From assembly GCA_940337035.1 (NCBI GenBank), contig CALNHX010000283.1, positions 310,001 through 374,000 of the forward strand: a stretch of 64,000 nt of DNA, in the 5' to 3' direction. Position numbers and translations under genes: made by a program. The notes beneath the pieces were generated by a model. That model was not told the DNA's origin, ran no database searches, and worked only from the letters and a program-made list of their open reading frames with translations. This document shows positions 60,001 through 64,000 of the stretch, piece by piece. Position 1 is the stretch's first letter, and each line of letters opens with the position of its first letter. Origin of the DNA: Agriotes lineatus (taxonomy: Eukaryota > Arthropoda > Insecta > Coleoptera > Elateridae).

Positions 60001-61683
60001 TTCATCTTCTTTCACCTTACAAATTCGTCTGAAATTCTCCACAAAGTTTTTAGGGGCTTTAAAGGTGCGAATAATCTTTTCCTCAGCGCCCGATGCAAAC
60101 TTGTATCGAGACAACATTGCCAAGCAGCTCATGTCATAACCATGAACCTGCGGTCGGGCAATTTCATGCCACGTCTTAAAAAATAAAGGATGCTAATCGC
60201 TCCATCAAAGCCATAAAAACTTACAATTTGTTTTTCATCCACACTCCAGGGTGCATGAATTCTTGTAGTTTGATCAGTAGAGACTGAAACTAAAAATTCC
60301 CCTTTCGGTTCCCACGCTAGATCGACAACTTCGCCAAAGTGACCGCTTACAGTCACTGCAGGCTGCCAAATATTGATTTCCTATAAAGTGATTTTAGCAA
60401 AATAAAGGTATATTGATTTTATTTGCGTACCTCTGCAAGCTTCCATATATGAAATGCACCATGATATCCATGGGCTAAAATGCTCGTGTTATCCGGTCCA
60501 AACATGCCCCCGTAGAAACCAAGTGTGTTGCCACCTACTTCACCAACTCGGATTTTTTCCAACCACAATCCAGACTCCGCATCAAATTCCCAAATAATCA
60601 TGCTTTTATCTAAAGAAGCAGACAATAGGGTAAAATCCTTTGCATTCCAGCTTACAGAGTAAACCCATGCCTCATGACCTGCAAGAATGGACTCCAACGA
60701 CACAACGTACTGTGCATCTCCAACTTTAATTCGACTTTTCTTCATTATTAATTCATAATTTTTGTCTTTTTCATTTAGTAAACCATGAACCTGCGATATT
60801 TTCCAGAGACGTATGGAAGTGTCTTGTGATGCTGAGGCCAAAATTACATCCTTATTACCTTAAAATAAGAGAATAAAGCTAACATAATAAAAACAAAAAA
60901 TGCATATACCATCTAACGTAAAATCCAACCCTCGCACCCAATTTTCATGTCCTTTCAATTCTTCACATACAATCAGTTTAAAACTATTTTCCGTGCAATC
61001 CTCGGTATACAGATTTATTTTTGCATCATCCATTCCGCAAGCCATAATCAGCGAATTAGAGTGGGGCAATAGTGAAAGCCTAAGTGCCATGCTAATACCA
61101 TACACAAAATTAATCCGTTGTGCTTCTTGGAAATCATCTAAAATGCATAATTTACATCAAAGTTTGCGTGTTTACAATTTGAAACCACTTAAGAATTTTA
61201 CCAGTTGTAAGTTTCCGGATCCAAATTCTTACTGAAGAGTCAAGTGAGGCAGTTGCCACAACAGCAAAAGCTTTGTCGTTACCTTTATAAATTCCATCTA
61301 CTATATTTACATTTCCATCATGACCTTTCAATATACACGGTATATAATTTTCAGCATCATTATTGTAACTCCATACTATTACTCCTCCGTCGGTTGATCC
61401 GGACACTACTTCACATTCAAAATCGATTCCTGAAATCCACCTCACAGAATTTACTCGTTTTGTATGCCCATGCAGAGTTTTTATAATTTTTCCTCCACTG
61501 CCAAGCTGCAAATTTTTAAAAATCTTGAAAGAGCTAGCAAAAGTGTGGTTAGGAACTTACGTTTGGATCATAAATACGAACGGAATTACAAGATCCGTAA
61601 CATATCAGTTTATTTTGGCCCCAATGAGCAGCAGTCGGGGTCTGGTTGCAAGCACAAGAAGTGTAACACACTTCAACACTCAT
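25719..61683 (-). CDS. Elp2: Elongator complex protein 2 (ten exons)
   Basis: Elp2 is the WD40 scaffold subunit that joins Elp1 and Elp3 in the Elongator complex, which makes the carboxymethyl-type modification on wobble uridine 34 of tRNAs in the cytoplasm. The ten exons (minus strand; coordinates in the summary) give 2403 nt, 800 codons plus TAG at 25721-25719, close to the usual 790-830 residues. Every junction has GT-AG and phases agree. The start ATG at 61683 opens [16 protein letters not shown]-type strands recur: SVRIYDPN (about residue 35), [47 protein letters not shown], the linker LGLSNKAV (about 490), [24 protein letters not shown] and [12 protein letters not shown] at the end. The [13 protein letters not shown] block is characteristic of Elp2. 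No damage is visible. Intron 6 is 33 kb; the rest are 50-215 bp. Confidence 0.97.
27230..29500 (-). pseudogene. LINE RT and C-terminal region (split, frameshifted)
   Basis: Pieces on the minus strand: about 29450-29270 with [19 protein letters not shown] and [15 protein letters not shown] (fingers); 28766-28377 with [37 protein letters not shown] (palm); 28364-27903 with [18 protein letters not shown] (catalytic YADD), [12 protein letters not shown] and LGYTFQRN (thumb side); 27736-27230 with a lysine-rich stretch and [18 protein letters not shown], the C-terminal zinc box. Stops or shifts separate the pieces, and a 470-bp insert breaks the finger/palm boundary. Confidence 0.8.
28770..29240. 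mobile_element. 470-bp insert in LINE RT, type unknown
   Basis: The LINE frame ends and resumes cleanly on either side. The insert is more GC-rich in its middle (28870-28980: CCCCCGTATTGGGGGG hairpin) and holds a T-run near 29103-29125. CGAAGTATT occurs close to both ends (28790 and 29180). SINE-like or MITE-like; no promoter boxes could be assigned. Confidence 0.4.
29636..30808 (-). pseudogene. LINE AP endonuclease ORF
   Basis: A 390-codon frame beginning inside the domain, with [17 protein letters not shown] (E of the metal site), [32 protein letters not shown] (GDFNAR, catalytic D and N), [16 protein letters not shown] and [14 protein letters not shown] (SDH, catalytic D and H). After this come the RT-proximal linker with [12 protein letters not shown] and a lysine-rich stretch. 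All catalytic blocks are intact. The first block (N of the usual N-W-N) lies upstream, beyond a stop. Intact relatives use this domain for the first-strand nick. Confidence 0.8.
30975..31200 (-). pseudogene. Possible ORF1 tail of the long LINE
   Basis: A 68-codon, lysine- and asparagine-rich minus-strand frame ([32 protein letters not shown]) lies just upstream of the endonuclease, where the end of ORF1 would be. There is no recognisable fold. The assignment rests on position and composition. Confidence 0.35.
31250..32660. other. No gene recognised
   Basis: AT-rich intron sequence. The ORF at 32103-31891 (minus) has no motif. I see no inverted or tandem repeats above background. Confidence 0.45.
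32663..33363. mobile_element. Foldback element with TACAGGGTGTCC ends
   Basis: The ends TACAGGGTGTCCAAAAA and its complement (ending 33363) extend inward for about 110 bp of good pairing, through GGATGCCTAATAAACCCTGG and ATTTTTCGAAATA. A second, separate hairpin lies inside at 32868-32992, with arms GTTGGTGACACTGTAAGTCT paired to their complement. Likely a mariner-type MITE or a foldback. Protein-like ORFs from the two arms are mirror copies and not genes. Confidence 0.8.
33451..33822 (+). mobile_element. Palindrome-headed unit
   Basis: Left flank AATAGTTATTTAACCAACAAG; stem around GATTAATAATCGAAACTG...GAGATTATTAATCCCCATTAAC with GAGCGATAGCGAGTGAG near the loop; right flank GAGTTGATTACAAAATGTT, then TTCGTTGACCGC. 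The body ends in the inverse, GCGGTCAACAAAAAATA, at 33797-33813. The order of parts is the same as in unit E, with different stem and body sequence. Confidence 0.65.
34095..34195 (+). mobile_element. Palindrome head, body end not found
   Basis: Left flank AATGGTTATTTATGTGCCC, a stem region with GGCGTAGCCGCAGG, then GGGGCATAAAC and the right flank GAGTTGCATACAATATTTTATG followed by TACAGACC. The flanks agree with unit E. A matching inverted body end was not recognised downstream. Confidence 0.45.
34200..34640. other. No gene recognised
   Basis: Contains GCCCGCTTAG...TAGCGGGC, a short inverted pair at 34328-34352, which may belong to another palindrome head. Otherwise AT-rich sequence with no coding signal. 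Confidence 0.35.
34640..35860 (-). pseudogene. LINE RT fragment (CR1/Jockey-like)
   Basis: Minus strand: 35860-35400 shows pre-RT linker features (for example [20 protein letters not shown] and [15 protein letters not shown]). Further down, 34860-34720 has [30 protein letters not shown] and [12 protein letters not shown], the RT fingers block. The palm with the catalytic aspartates is absent. Stops occur in the linker and about 450 bp between the pieces are unclear. The fragment ends before the palm, with no poly(A) sign. Confidence 0.65.
35860..36300. other. GC-rich block of unknown origin
   Basis: About 440 bp with GC well above its surroundings (roughly 55-60% by eye, against about a third nearby). 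It is open on both strands: plus 35874-36296 (140 codons) and minus 36265-36017 (82 codons). Neither shows a recognised domain. It begins at a LINE pre-RT fragment and ends where another LINE RT stops (36305). It could be a captured gene fragment, a different retroelement, or a chimeric join. Confidence 0.45.
36309..36986 (-). pseudogene. LINE RT, N-terminal half only
   Basis: 225 codons: a lysine-rich linker, then [60 protein letters not shown] and [15 protein letters not shown], at which point the frame stops. The palm, including YADD, is missing, cut by the GC-rich block below 36305. Overlapping the linker to the endonuclease at 37039, there is about 50 bp out of frame. Not functional. Confidence 0.8.
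37039..38060 (-). pseudogene. LINE AP endonuclease
   Basis: Piece 1 (38040-37867) has [20 protein letters not shown] and [14 protein letters not shown], the N and E metal-site blocks. After one shift at about 37867, the 269-codon frame 37848-37039 has [32 protein letters not shown] (GDLN), [12 protein letters not shown] and [17 protein letters not shown] (SDH). All catalytic blocks are kept, so a single frame break is the only visible defect in this domain. It continues with [18 protein letters not shown] towards the RT. Confidence 0.8.
38381..38880 (-). pseudogene. LINE ORF1 (coiled coil and RRM)
   Basis: From about 38852 the minus strand reads a charged helix ([20 protein letters not shown]), then, after a frame change, [20 protein letters not shown] and [20 protein letters not shown], a coiled coil leading into an RRM start. 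It continues through [20 protein letters not shown] and [20 protein letters not shown], the diagnostic [17 protein letters not shown] block of LINE ORF1 C-terminal domains. About 165 residues in total. The protein binds LINE RNA as a trimer in known relatives. One shift at about 38780 breaks it. Confidence 0.7.
38855..38972. repeat. Repeat shared with 63235-63352
   Basis: GACAAATGCTTAAAAATT, GGCTAATTATAAGATCACTG and GTGTGCGTGTATCA are shared in the same order and orientation at both places with few differences. Here it lies at the ORF1 start of a LINE, so it may be LINE 5' UTR. At 63.2 kb it lies next to a LINE RT piece. Confidence 0.8.
39171..40073 (+). repeat. Left arm of long inverted repeat
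   Basis: Matches the complement of 42977-43878 almost throughout. The two arms give the same 60-odd codon frame in mirror ([15 protein letters not shown]), which is a marker of the match, not a gene. The arm ends in the transposase N-terminal region, near TTCTAATAGAGAAGAGAG. Confidence 0.9.
39650..40924 (+). pseudogene. DDE_3-type transposase (IS630/Tc1/mariner group), decayed
   Basis: Start [16 protein letters not shown] at 39650; stop after VEDNLGC at 40924, about 420 codons if frames are followed. Motifs seen in changing frames: YTDET and YLHSFHTV (first D), [20 protein letters not shown] (second D), [11 protein letters not shown] and [22 protein letters not shown] (third acidic residue, E in the usual PIEKIW, here seen partly shifted). 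The long gap between the second D and the LPPYHPELN block, filled by a KKADMQKWL region, is typical of a DDE_3 lineage common in arthropods. Several frameshifts and stops inactivate it. Part of the N-terminal third recurs in inverted form at 43000-43400. Confidence 0.75.
40925..41600. other. Transposon interior, no gene
   Basis: AT-rich non-coding sequence downstream of the transposase stop. No ORF or repeat of note. Confidence 0.5.
41613..41810. repeat. 198-bp near-perfect palindromic MITE
   Basis: Arms of about 88 bp (TCGCTCCCCAAACTGGTTAC and complement) pair almost without mismatch, leaving a loop of about 22 bp (41701-41722). It lies inside the DDE transposon, so it inserted later. The near-perfect arms suggest a recent event. 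Confidence 0.9.
41890..42050 (-). mobile_element. Palindrome head in the family style
   Basis: Read on the minus strand: AATAGTAGTTTATGTAACTAG, a stem (GTCCTCAAAGCAAGGCTTTA with AGCGAAGCTCAGCC at the loop), then CGTGTTGCATACAACGTTTT. The left flank is close to that of the tyrosine-recombinase element (AATAGTTATTTGTATTACTAG). A body end was not recognised. Confidence 0.5.
42067..42225 (+). repeat. Tandem duplication, two copies of about 78 bp
   Basis: GTACAAAAAATGGAACATTAAAATCC... and GTACAAAAAATAGAACATTAAAGTCC... are adjacent copies. Each contains TACTTTAAAGTAAAATTTTA, itself partly palindromic. Confidence 0.85.
42290..42410 (-). mobile_element. Palindrome head in the family style (second)
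   Basis: On the minus strand: AATAGTAGTTTGTTTATCTAG, stem arms GAACGAAAAGTGGCATTTTA and complement-like GTTTTTAAAGG...CACTTTTCGTTCG, then GTGGTGAATACAACGG. It resembles the neighbour at 41890-42050 in its left flank only. Confidence 0.45.
42420..42970. other. No gene recognised
   Basis: AT-rich transposon interior with no ORF or repeat of note. Confidence 0.45.
42977..43878 (-). repeat. Right arm of long inverted repeat
   Basis: Complement of the left arm. Its inner edge (CTCTCTTTTCTATTAGAACG) lies within the transposase coding sequence, so this arm is an inverted duplicate of the transposon's 5' third and not just a TIR. Confidence 0.9.
43885..44940 (-). pseudogene. LINE RT fragment
   Basis: Minus strand, 44940-44640: linker with [20 protein letters not shown]. 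After an AT-rich gap and a short unrelated block (about 44340-44520, reading [15 protein letters not shown], a frequent insect repeat), 44230-43890 reads [40 protein letters not shown] and [22 protein letters not shown] fingers to palm. The catalytic YADD would lie below 43885 and is cut by the transposon end. Stops and shifts are present. Confidence 0.7.
45150..46140 (-). mobile_element. Pogo/Tigger-like transposon remnant
   Basis: A minus-strand transposase core (see next entry) and, at 46095-46137, an end whose complement reads GTACACTGCGACCTCAATAA then TCCGGAG, a Tigger-type terminal repeat (CAGTG...ATCCGG). Several CCGGATTA sub-repeats lie at 46015-46125, as usual for pogo ends. The opposite end was not found near 45150. 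Confidence 0.6.
45170..45720 (-). pseudogene. Pogo/Tigger DDE_1 transposase fragment
   Basis: The 115-codon frame 45675-45328 has [20 protein letters not shown], then [20 protein letters not shown] and ASSHG, the block around the second catalytic aspartate in the DDE_1 (jerky/Tigger) family. A frame change then gives, at about 45420-45340, a PLQPMDQ-like segment that holds the third acidic position in relatives, and further down KCWNKIMAQ. The N-terminal HTH (CENP-B-like) is not recognisable. The short plus-strand ORF at 44947-45144 is unrelated. Confidence 0.7.
46300..46709. mobile_element. 410-bp insert with inverted ends and a tRNA-like core
   Basis: Flanked by TAATACACC (46291-46299) and TAATATACC (46710-46718), a nearly perfect 9-bp duplication. 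Comparison with the intact right arm of the foldback confirms the borders. Near its ends, GATGTGTTTTATCGGACTTT (46302) and the complement-type GACAGTGGAAAAATTCAGAT...CACATC (46640-46669) pair over 30 bp. Confidence 0.75.
46452..46535 (+). ncRNA. tRNA-like sequence (SINE head type)
   Basis: An A box TGGCCTAGTGG (46461-46471) and a B box GGTTCAAACC (46513-46522) lie about 42 bp apart, close to the pol III internal promoter consensus. The B box sits in a T-arm-like stem, CCCGGGTTCAAACCCCGGGG. The acceptor stem does not close well and there is no clear anticodon arm, so this is a tRNA-derived SINE head and not a functional tRNA. Confidence 0.7.
47855..48275. repeat. Inverted pair of a Helitron-like repeat
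   Basis: The left arm ATAATTCTTCTGTACGTGTG...GGACCGATTTTGAT and its complement, ending TACAGAAGAATTATA at 48272, flank a middle with CCCGAACGTTGGTTCGCCTG. The middle matches 51195-51245, so the same family is present at both places. Confidence 0.65.
48426..48990 (+). mobile_element. Palindrome-headed unit E, copy 2
   Basis: Collinear with 12838-13402 over its whole length, with point differences: the same stem (arms about 48442-48490 and 48496-48550), body and end GGTCGTAGATAA. It is followed immediately by ACTATTTTTTCTACTCC, the end of the recombinase element in the opposite orientation, so the two units meet tail to tail. Confidence 0.85.
49147..50340 (-). CDS. Tyrosine recombinase (Crypton-like), two exons
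   Basis: Exon 1 is 50340-49924 and exon 2 is 49869-49147, with a 54-bp GT-AG intron in phase 0; together 379 codons and a stop, no interruption. The N-terminal half ([33 protein letters not shown]) resembles a core-binding helical domain. The catalytic half has [12 protein letters not shown] (first R), [12 protein letters not shown] (K), [14 protein letters not shown] (H-x2-R), LKRHGGWRS (H/W) and AEGYLDES (nucleophile Y), about residues 145-295. The C-terminal 75 residues are Ser/Asn-rich and unrecognised. Enzymes of this family cut and rejoin DNA through a 3'-phosphotyrosine and move Cryptons. All catalytic residues are present, so it may be active. The upstream in-frame ATG at 50361 is an alternative start. 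Confidence 0.85.
49870..49923 (-). other. Intron of the tyrosine-recombinase gene
   Basis: Donor GTAGGTTC, T-rich tract, acceptor TTTTGACAG. Its removal joins two frames exactly at the codon boundary before the first catalytic arginine. The size agrees with the short introns of Elp2. Confidence 0.8.
50670..50990. other. No gene recognised
   Basis: Sequence between the palindrome head of the recombinase element and the right inner part of the outer TIR element. Non-coding. Confidence 0.5.
51124..51619 (+). mobile_element. Helitron-like non-autonomous element end
   Basis: Shares CCCGAACGTTG..TTCGCCTGCTATTAG and following text with 47985-48070. It ends CGTTTGCCGGGCCAGCTAGT at 51600-51619, like the CTAG-type 3' ends of non-autonomous insect Helitrons. 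The hairpin expected just before the end is weak. Confidence 0.45.
51620..51967. other. No gene recognised
   Basis: AT-rich. The 64-codon plus ORF (51776-51970) is a hydrophobic low-complexity product of biased composition. CATTTTATGTTGGC and CATTTTACGTCGGC at about 51780-51820 are a short local duplication. Confidence 0.4.
51971..52158. repeat. PIF/Harbinger-like MITE, 188 bp
   Basis: Inverted arms of about 60 bp begin GGGCCGGTTGCAGAAAGC and are flanked on both sides by TAA, the 3-bp target duplication of PIF/Harbinger. The arms are nearly perfect, suggesting a young copy. Non-coding. Confidence 0.8.
52404..52539. repeat. Mutator-like MITE, 136 bp
   Basis: Inverted arms AGGGTGGCTTGATGTCAATG and complement, with an inner GAGAGAG-rich loop. 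The flanks ACCTTATATT and ACCTTATACT are a 10-bp duplication with one mismatch, the size typical of Mutator-like elements. Confidence 0.7.
52682..53012 (-). repeat. 3' LTR of the errantivirus
   Basis: 331 bp. Compared with 59045-59380 I find no substitution, only five single-base length differences, all within short runs, this copy always being the shorter. It begins TGTTATGTTATGACTAG (minus strand) and ends with AATAAAACT. Confidence 0.93.
53192..54840 (-). pseudogene. Errantivirus env-like gene (broken)
   Basis: Env of errantiviruses is a membrane fusion glycoprotein related to baculovirus F proteins. Minus-strand pieces: near 54470-54400 a frame with [17 protein letters not shown], the conserved block after the fusion region; coiled-coil-like sequence to 53868 (for example [18 protein letters not shown]); then 53683-53192, 163 codons, with cysteines at MCETQLL and a final hydrophobic segment [15 protein letters not shown] that looks like the transmembrane anchor. 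Stops and shifts lie between pieces (for example near 54480 and 53790). The N-terminal part and signal peptide are poorly visible. Not functional as read. Confidence 0.75.
54850..56200. other. AT-rich tract replacing pol
   Basis: Extremely T-rich on the plus strand. It has three adjacent copies of a unit of about 100 bp at 54930-55200 (key words TTACTTCTGAAATTTG and TTTAACAAATACTTTTTC), and two shorter repeats near 55860-56010 (AATTATCTAAAATACTTTTA, GTTTGGAGTTTTTATATTAA). No RT or integrase motif can be read in any frame. A pol deletion with later repeat growth, or a non-autonomous derivative, would explain it. Confidence 0.7.
54930..55200. repeat. Three tandem copies of about 100 bp
   Basis: Units begin near 54935, 55015 and 55110 and share TTAATTTTAAATTT, ACTTCTGAAATTTGTTTTAA and GAATTGGTTTTAAT. 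They lie in the tract that replaces pol. Confidence 0.75.
56210..56660 (-). pseudogene. Retroviral-type aspartic protease of the errantivirus
   Basis: Minus strand, about 56590-56230: [20 protein letters not shown] then QTIISPEFV, the catalytic DTG motif with its flanking strands; further on [20 protein letters not shown], the second conserved block (I-G-x-D/N-x-L) before the C-terminal helix. About 120 residues, normal for this family, with no stop in this stretch. The surrounding polyprotein is not open: a shift precedes it, and pol does not follow. In an intact element it would cut Gag-Pol. Confidence 0.8.
56780..57797 (-). pseudogene. Errantivirus gag (broken)
   Basis: Start at 57797 ([20 protein letters not shown]). 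After a shift near 57725 the sequence continues in other frames with [20 protein letters not shown] and [20 protein letters not shown] (about 57470-57340), the capsid-like core of gypsy-group gag. The end is a low-complexity N/Q/F-rich part (57116-56910: [18 protein letters not shown] and repeats), which replaces a CCHC knuckle as usual in errantiviruses and presumably binds RNA. At least four single-base shifts are needed to read it through. Given the LTR pattern, some of these may be sequencing errors. Confidence 0.7.
58275..58590. repeat. Tandem repeats in the errantivirus leader
   Basis: Two nearly identical 78-80-bp units (each starting AGGCGAACGCTTTAATAATT; 58275 and 58354), a shortened third from 58463, then two 47-bp units (ACCTTTGCTTTTTCTCTAAA...; 58506 and 58550). 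They lie between the primer site and gag. Confidence 0.85.
58611..58811 (-). other. Leader ORF of the errantivirus, uncertain
   Basis: A 66-codon minus-strand frame near the 5' LTR, somewhat GC-richer than the rest (58600-59040). No recognised domain. Leader ORFs occur in some retroelements, but this may be chance. Confidence 0.25.
59030..59046 (-). other. Primer-binding site of the errantivirus
   Basis: Minus-strand TGGCGCAGTCGTTCGG directly follows the 5' LTR. TGGCGCAGTCG is the serine-tRNA-complementary site typical of gypsy-group errantiviruses. Its first base overlaps the last base of the LTR. Confidence 0.75.
59045..59380 (-). repeat. 5' LTR of the errantivirus
   Basis: 336 bp, the longer version of the pair. 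Promoter and poly(A) functions are expected here: TATATATAC lies in the middle, and AATAAAA at the inner edge. Confidence 0.93.
59434..59619. repeat. TA-flanked MITE, about 186 bp
   Basis: TATAGTCCATTTACTTGACATC and its complement (with one mismatch at first) pair for about 40 bp, next to TA on both sides, as in mariner-type MITEs. It lies 360 bp into Elp2 intron 6. Confidence 0.75.
59979..61683 (-). CDS. Elp2: Elp2 exons 1-6 (residues 1-478)
   Basis: Exons 61683-61561, 61505-61202, 61137-60910, 60858-60431, 60380-60225 and 60174-59979, with introns of 55, 64, 51, 50 and 50 bp. They encode the first seven-bladed propeller and the start of the second. The exon 2 donor is taken at 61202 (CTG before GTAAAATT), because the codon then rejoins correctly with exon 3; the GTAAAC and GTAAATT sites further on break the frame. 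Exon 6 ends in the middle of a serine codon (A before GTAAGTTT). Confidence 0.95.
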
Positions 61684-61689
61684 TTTATG

Positions 61690-62050
61690 TTAAAATTGTT
61701 ATAACATCTCTATTCAAAAATTACACCACGTGTGGCAACATTATTTCTTCTTTTTCGTGGTACACAAAAATACCAGAATTAAGGTCCATAAGGAGAGGGG
61801 CTAGGCAACACATTTTACAAGAAGACATTTGAAATTTAATAAACTTGTAATGTTATTTCTGTCTGTCTGAATCAACTTCGAAGATGCCTGGCTACATTAA
61901 TATGAATTTTAACTATACTACTTGCGGTTTACCAATATGTTGTGCTTATATACAATTTAGATAAGGTAGAAATTAATAAAATGTGATTTTTCAATTGACT
62001 GAATATTAACTACAAGAGTGGCACTTTTTAAAAAATAGTGATGTACAACG
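61690..62050. promoter_or_regulatory. Elp2 upstream region
   Basis: Sequence upstream of the Elp2 start codon. There is no clear TATA box at a usual distance. The promoter must lie here or further up, but no element can be pinpointed. No other gene is seen. Confidence 0.35.
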
Positions 62051-62054
62051 GTGT

Positions 62055-62465
62055 ATAATAGTATATTACACAACGAGAGCTGTAGGAAGCATATTACACG
62101 CGAGTTGGAAAAGTTACGCACAAGCCGCGTAGCGGCGCGTGTGTAATTCCACGAGCGTGTAATTGCTCTATAGCTCGAGTTGCGTACTATACTTTTTCTA
62201 CGATCACACTCATTTCGTTAAACGAAAAAGAAATATTTTATTAACTGTCAAATCATCTGTCACACCATCTTAAAAATTAGGAGGCTGCAGTCACATCCCT
62301 ACACCGCTTCGTACAAACAACAGAAGCTAACTGTAACGTAATAAAAAAAATTACGTGTTAGTCATTATCATTACGTAACACTGTTTGTAACAACGAATTT
62401 ACTAATCAAGTAAGCAGTGCTTAATGAGCAATTTACTAATAAAGGAGTAGAAAAATACAATTAAT
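62055..62465 (+). mobile_element. Palindrome-headed unit upstream of Elp2
   Basis: Left flank ATAATAGTATATTACACAAC; stem GAGAGCTGTAG...CTATAGCTC with GCCGCGTAGCGGCGCG at the loop; right flank GAGTTGCGTACTATACTTTT then TCTACG (62177-62202); a 240-bp body; end AAAGGAGTAGAAAAATAC at 62441-62458. Both ends match those of the tyrosine-recombinase element, and the right flank matches 18-43. Confidence 0.7.
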
Positions 62466-62709
62466 ACCAAAATCAATATTGACAATATACTTTGACATTA
62501 ATTTAAACCCGGAATCATTTGAAAACCGTATCTAAATCTAACAAAATTACTAAAGACGGTACCAAAATGTCCCATTGCGCTCTGCTCAGGTAGACGGATT
62601 TTTGGCCTAGAGCGTTCTGAGCTAAACGAGCAGATTAAAAATCCGTGAAACGACAACAGATTACACCATGTATTTTGTTTTGTTTTCGTTGATTTTCAAT
62701 CCCATCTAC

Positions 62710-62905
62710 TTTGCAGCTATTACTATTTTTACTTTCTTTTACTATAAAGGAAGTATTGGATTCACTCCAAAAAATTCGAAATTCAGTTTTTGTTCATTGG
62801 TCTGTCTGTATGTCTGTCTGTGTGTCTGTCTGTGAACAGAATATCTCAAAAACGGAAAGAGGTATGGCGTTGAAACTTCACATATACTTTTTGTGTACTA
62901 TGTAG
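62710..62905. repeat. Simple repeat and dispersed-repeat-like sequence
   Basis: A (TCTG)n-type microsatellite lies at 62800-62834. The surrounding ACTATAAAGGAAGTATTGGA style resembles dispersed insect repeats, but no second copy is in the window. Confidence 0.4.
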
Positions 62906-63234
62906 ATGCGACAGCAAGCTTTTGAAGAAAATCGCATAACCGGAAGTAGGTGTTTACTCTTGTGATTTTTCAGTTTTTTTCGATTTTTTAAAAAACGGCT
63001 TTAACGATTTTTTTCAAACTTTACATTTTTATTACATTTTTAATGTAGATTGATGTGAGATAAGTGATTTTCCAGTTGAATACTTCTAAAATGGGTTTCT
63101 TTTGTTTTTTTTCTATTGTTTTTATTAACTCCTATTTTAAATAGAACACCCGGTATATTATTACATTTTTGAATTCAGCTTAAAATTCTAGAGAAAATTT
63201 GTCTCTTGAACTAACACTATTTTGTACCGTTTTT

Positions 63235-63352
63235 GTAAAATTTGTAATTTTTTAAAATTTTTGACAAATGCTTAAAAATTTAAAATCAAATTTTTGGCTA
63301 ATTATAAGATCACTGTAAAAGGAAGTTGTGTGCGTGTATCACACCAGATTTT
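63235..63352. repeat. Repeat shared with 38855-38972
   Basis: Same order and orientation of GACAAATGCTTAAAAATT, GGCTAATTATAAGATCACTG and GTGTGCGTGTATCA as at 38.9 kb. It abuts LINE RT sequence at about 63370. Confidence 0.8.
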
Positions 63353-63389
63353 TGTTGTGATATTCCGTAGTTCTTCTTTTGTTTAATAT

Positions 63390-63700
63390 TGTTAAATCAT
63401 CTGCAAAAGCAACACACTGATGGCGATGGTGTGCTTTGCCGGTTGATACCACTGGACCTTATAGTGCTTTCCAATGCGAGATTGAATAATATAGCTGACA
63501 GAGGATCTCCTTGCCTTAGGCCGCTCCTAACTTTAAATTTTCGCGATAACTCTCCATTTACTTTTACCATGTTTGTCGTATCTTGTAGGGTCATTCTTAC
63601 CAATCTAATTAATTTGCTAGAGATTTCAAGATCATACAGGGCCCGATACAACTGTTCTCTCTCTATGCTATCATATGCCTGCTTAAAGTCAATATTAGTG
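63390..63700 (-). pseudogene. LINE RT palm fragment
   Basis: Minus strand 63700-63397: FKQAYDSIEREQLYRALYDL, VRMTLQDTTNMVKVNGELS and VRSGLRQGDPLSAILFNLAL, the palm of a LINE RT up to the RQGDPLS block. FADD would follow below 63397 and is not present. The upstream part is cut at about 63697 by a hAT-like end. The clade is different from the YRGITLLS LINEs; R1/R4- or Jockey-like styles are possible. Confidence 0.75.
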
Positions 63701-64000
63701 ATGGGCCTATCCGGAATGAATAATCGGAAAGTTTCCGATTGTTCAAAAAATTGGAAGGTTCCGATTATTTCGGAACTTTTTGGAATTCGATTATTTTACT
63801 GTACGGTGCACAAAATTCGGAACTTTCGGAATTCGATTATTTTACTATTCGGAACACAAAATGAGAAAACGAAATGCCAGTTTGAACTGAACGGAATACG
63901 GAATGTTGTGTTGACTCACTTGACTGCTATGTGCTGGTCAGCGAATGCCGACGGGTCGCGCCGTGTGCTCAGGTGTATGATACGTGAATGGCACTAATGG
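63697..64000. mobile_element. Start of a hAT-like element (cut by window end)
   Basis: TAGTGATGGGCCTATCCGGAAT at 63695 is a common hAT terminal form, and it interrupts the LINE RT cleanly. Inside are several copies of CGGAACTTTCGGAATTCGAT-type sub-repeats (63745-63850), as hAT ends often have. The other end is outside the window. Confidence 0.55.

Noticed and set aside
1..64000. Bacterial operon, plasmid or phage features (RBS, terminators, att sites)
   Set aside because: Spliced genes, poly(A) signals and eukaryotic retroelements show this is an insect nuclear genome.

Overview
The window is nuclear DNA of an insect. It is AT-rich, has canonical GT-AG introns, and is filled with insect-type transposable elements: Jockey-like and other AP-endonuclease LINEs, BEL/Pao, gypsy, an errantivirus with an env gene, hAT, pogo/Tigger-like and other DDE transposons, PIF/Harbinger-like and Mutator-like MITEs, and a Crypton-like tyrosine-recombinase element. 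A beetle is my best guess from the general repeat style, but nothing in the window proves it.

Only one host gene is visible: Elp2, Elongator complex subunit 2, on the minus strand. Its ten exons can be joined exactly: 61683-61561, 61505-61202, 61137-60910, 60858-60431, 60380-60225, 60174-59979, 27009-26857, 26803-26638, 26582-26088 and 25872-25719. They sum to 2403 nt, an uninterrupted 800-residue WD40 protein with matching phases at all nine junctions. Eight introns are 50-215 bp. The sixth (59978-27010) is about 33 kb and holds more than half of everything else here.

Layout. 1-345: end of a palindrome-headed unit. 0.6-4.3 kb: decayed Jockey-like LINE. 4.4-9.1 kb: decayed gypsy element. 9.5-12.8 kb: LINE with a 1.3-kb insert. 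12.84-14.05 kb: three palindrome-headed units in tandem. 15.1-17.3 kb: LINE split by a hAT element. 17.5-18.9 kb: LINE pieces head to tail. 18.9-22.5 kb: 5'-truncated BEL/Pao with a long open pol. 22.5-25.2 kb: LINE ORF1 and endonuclease pieces. 25.7-27.0 kb: Elp2 3' exons. Elp2 intron 6: a long LINE (27.2-31.2 kb), foldbacks, LINE fragments, a GC-rich block, an ORF1+EN+RT LINE (36.3-38.9 kb), a DDE transposon with 0.9-kb inverted ends (39.17-43.88 kb), a pogo-like relic (45.2-46.1 kb), a foldback carrying a tRNA-like insert (46.2-47.85 kb), the tyrosine-recombinase element (49.0-50.67 kb), MITEs and a 6.7-kb errantivirus (52.68-59.38 kb). 60.0-61.7 kb: Elp2 5' exons. 62.0-64.0 kb: another palindrome-headed unit, a LINE RT fragment and the start of a hAT-like element.

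The most unusual signal is a family of units that share an architecture rather than a sequence. Each has a left flank of the type AATAG-TTAT-GCAAC, a palindromic stem whose sequence differs from unit to unit, a right flank of the type GTTGCATA-TAT-TTTTTCTACG, then a variable body ending in the inverse, CGTAGAAAAA-TA. About ten loci show all or part of this. One of them (48991-50668) carries an apparently intact, spliced 379-codon tyrosine recombinase, which suggests it is the autonomous member and that the others are mobilised by it. Three units abut in tandem at 12.84-14.05 kb, and one abuts the recombinase element tail to tail.
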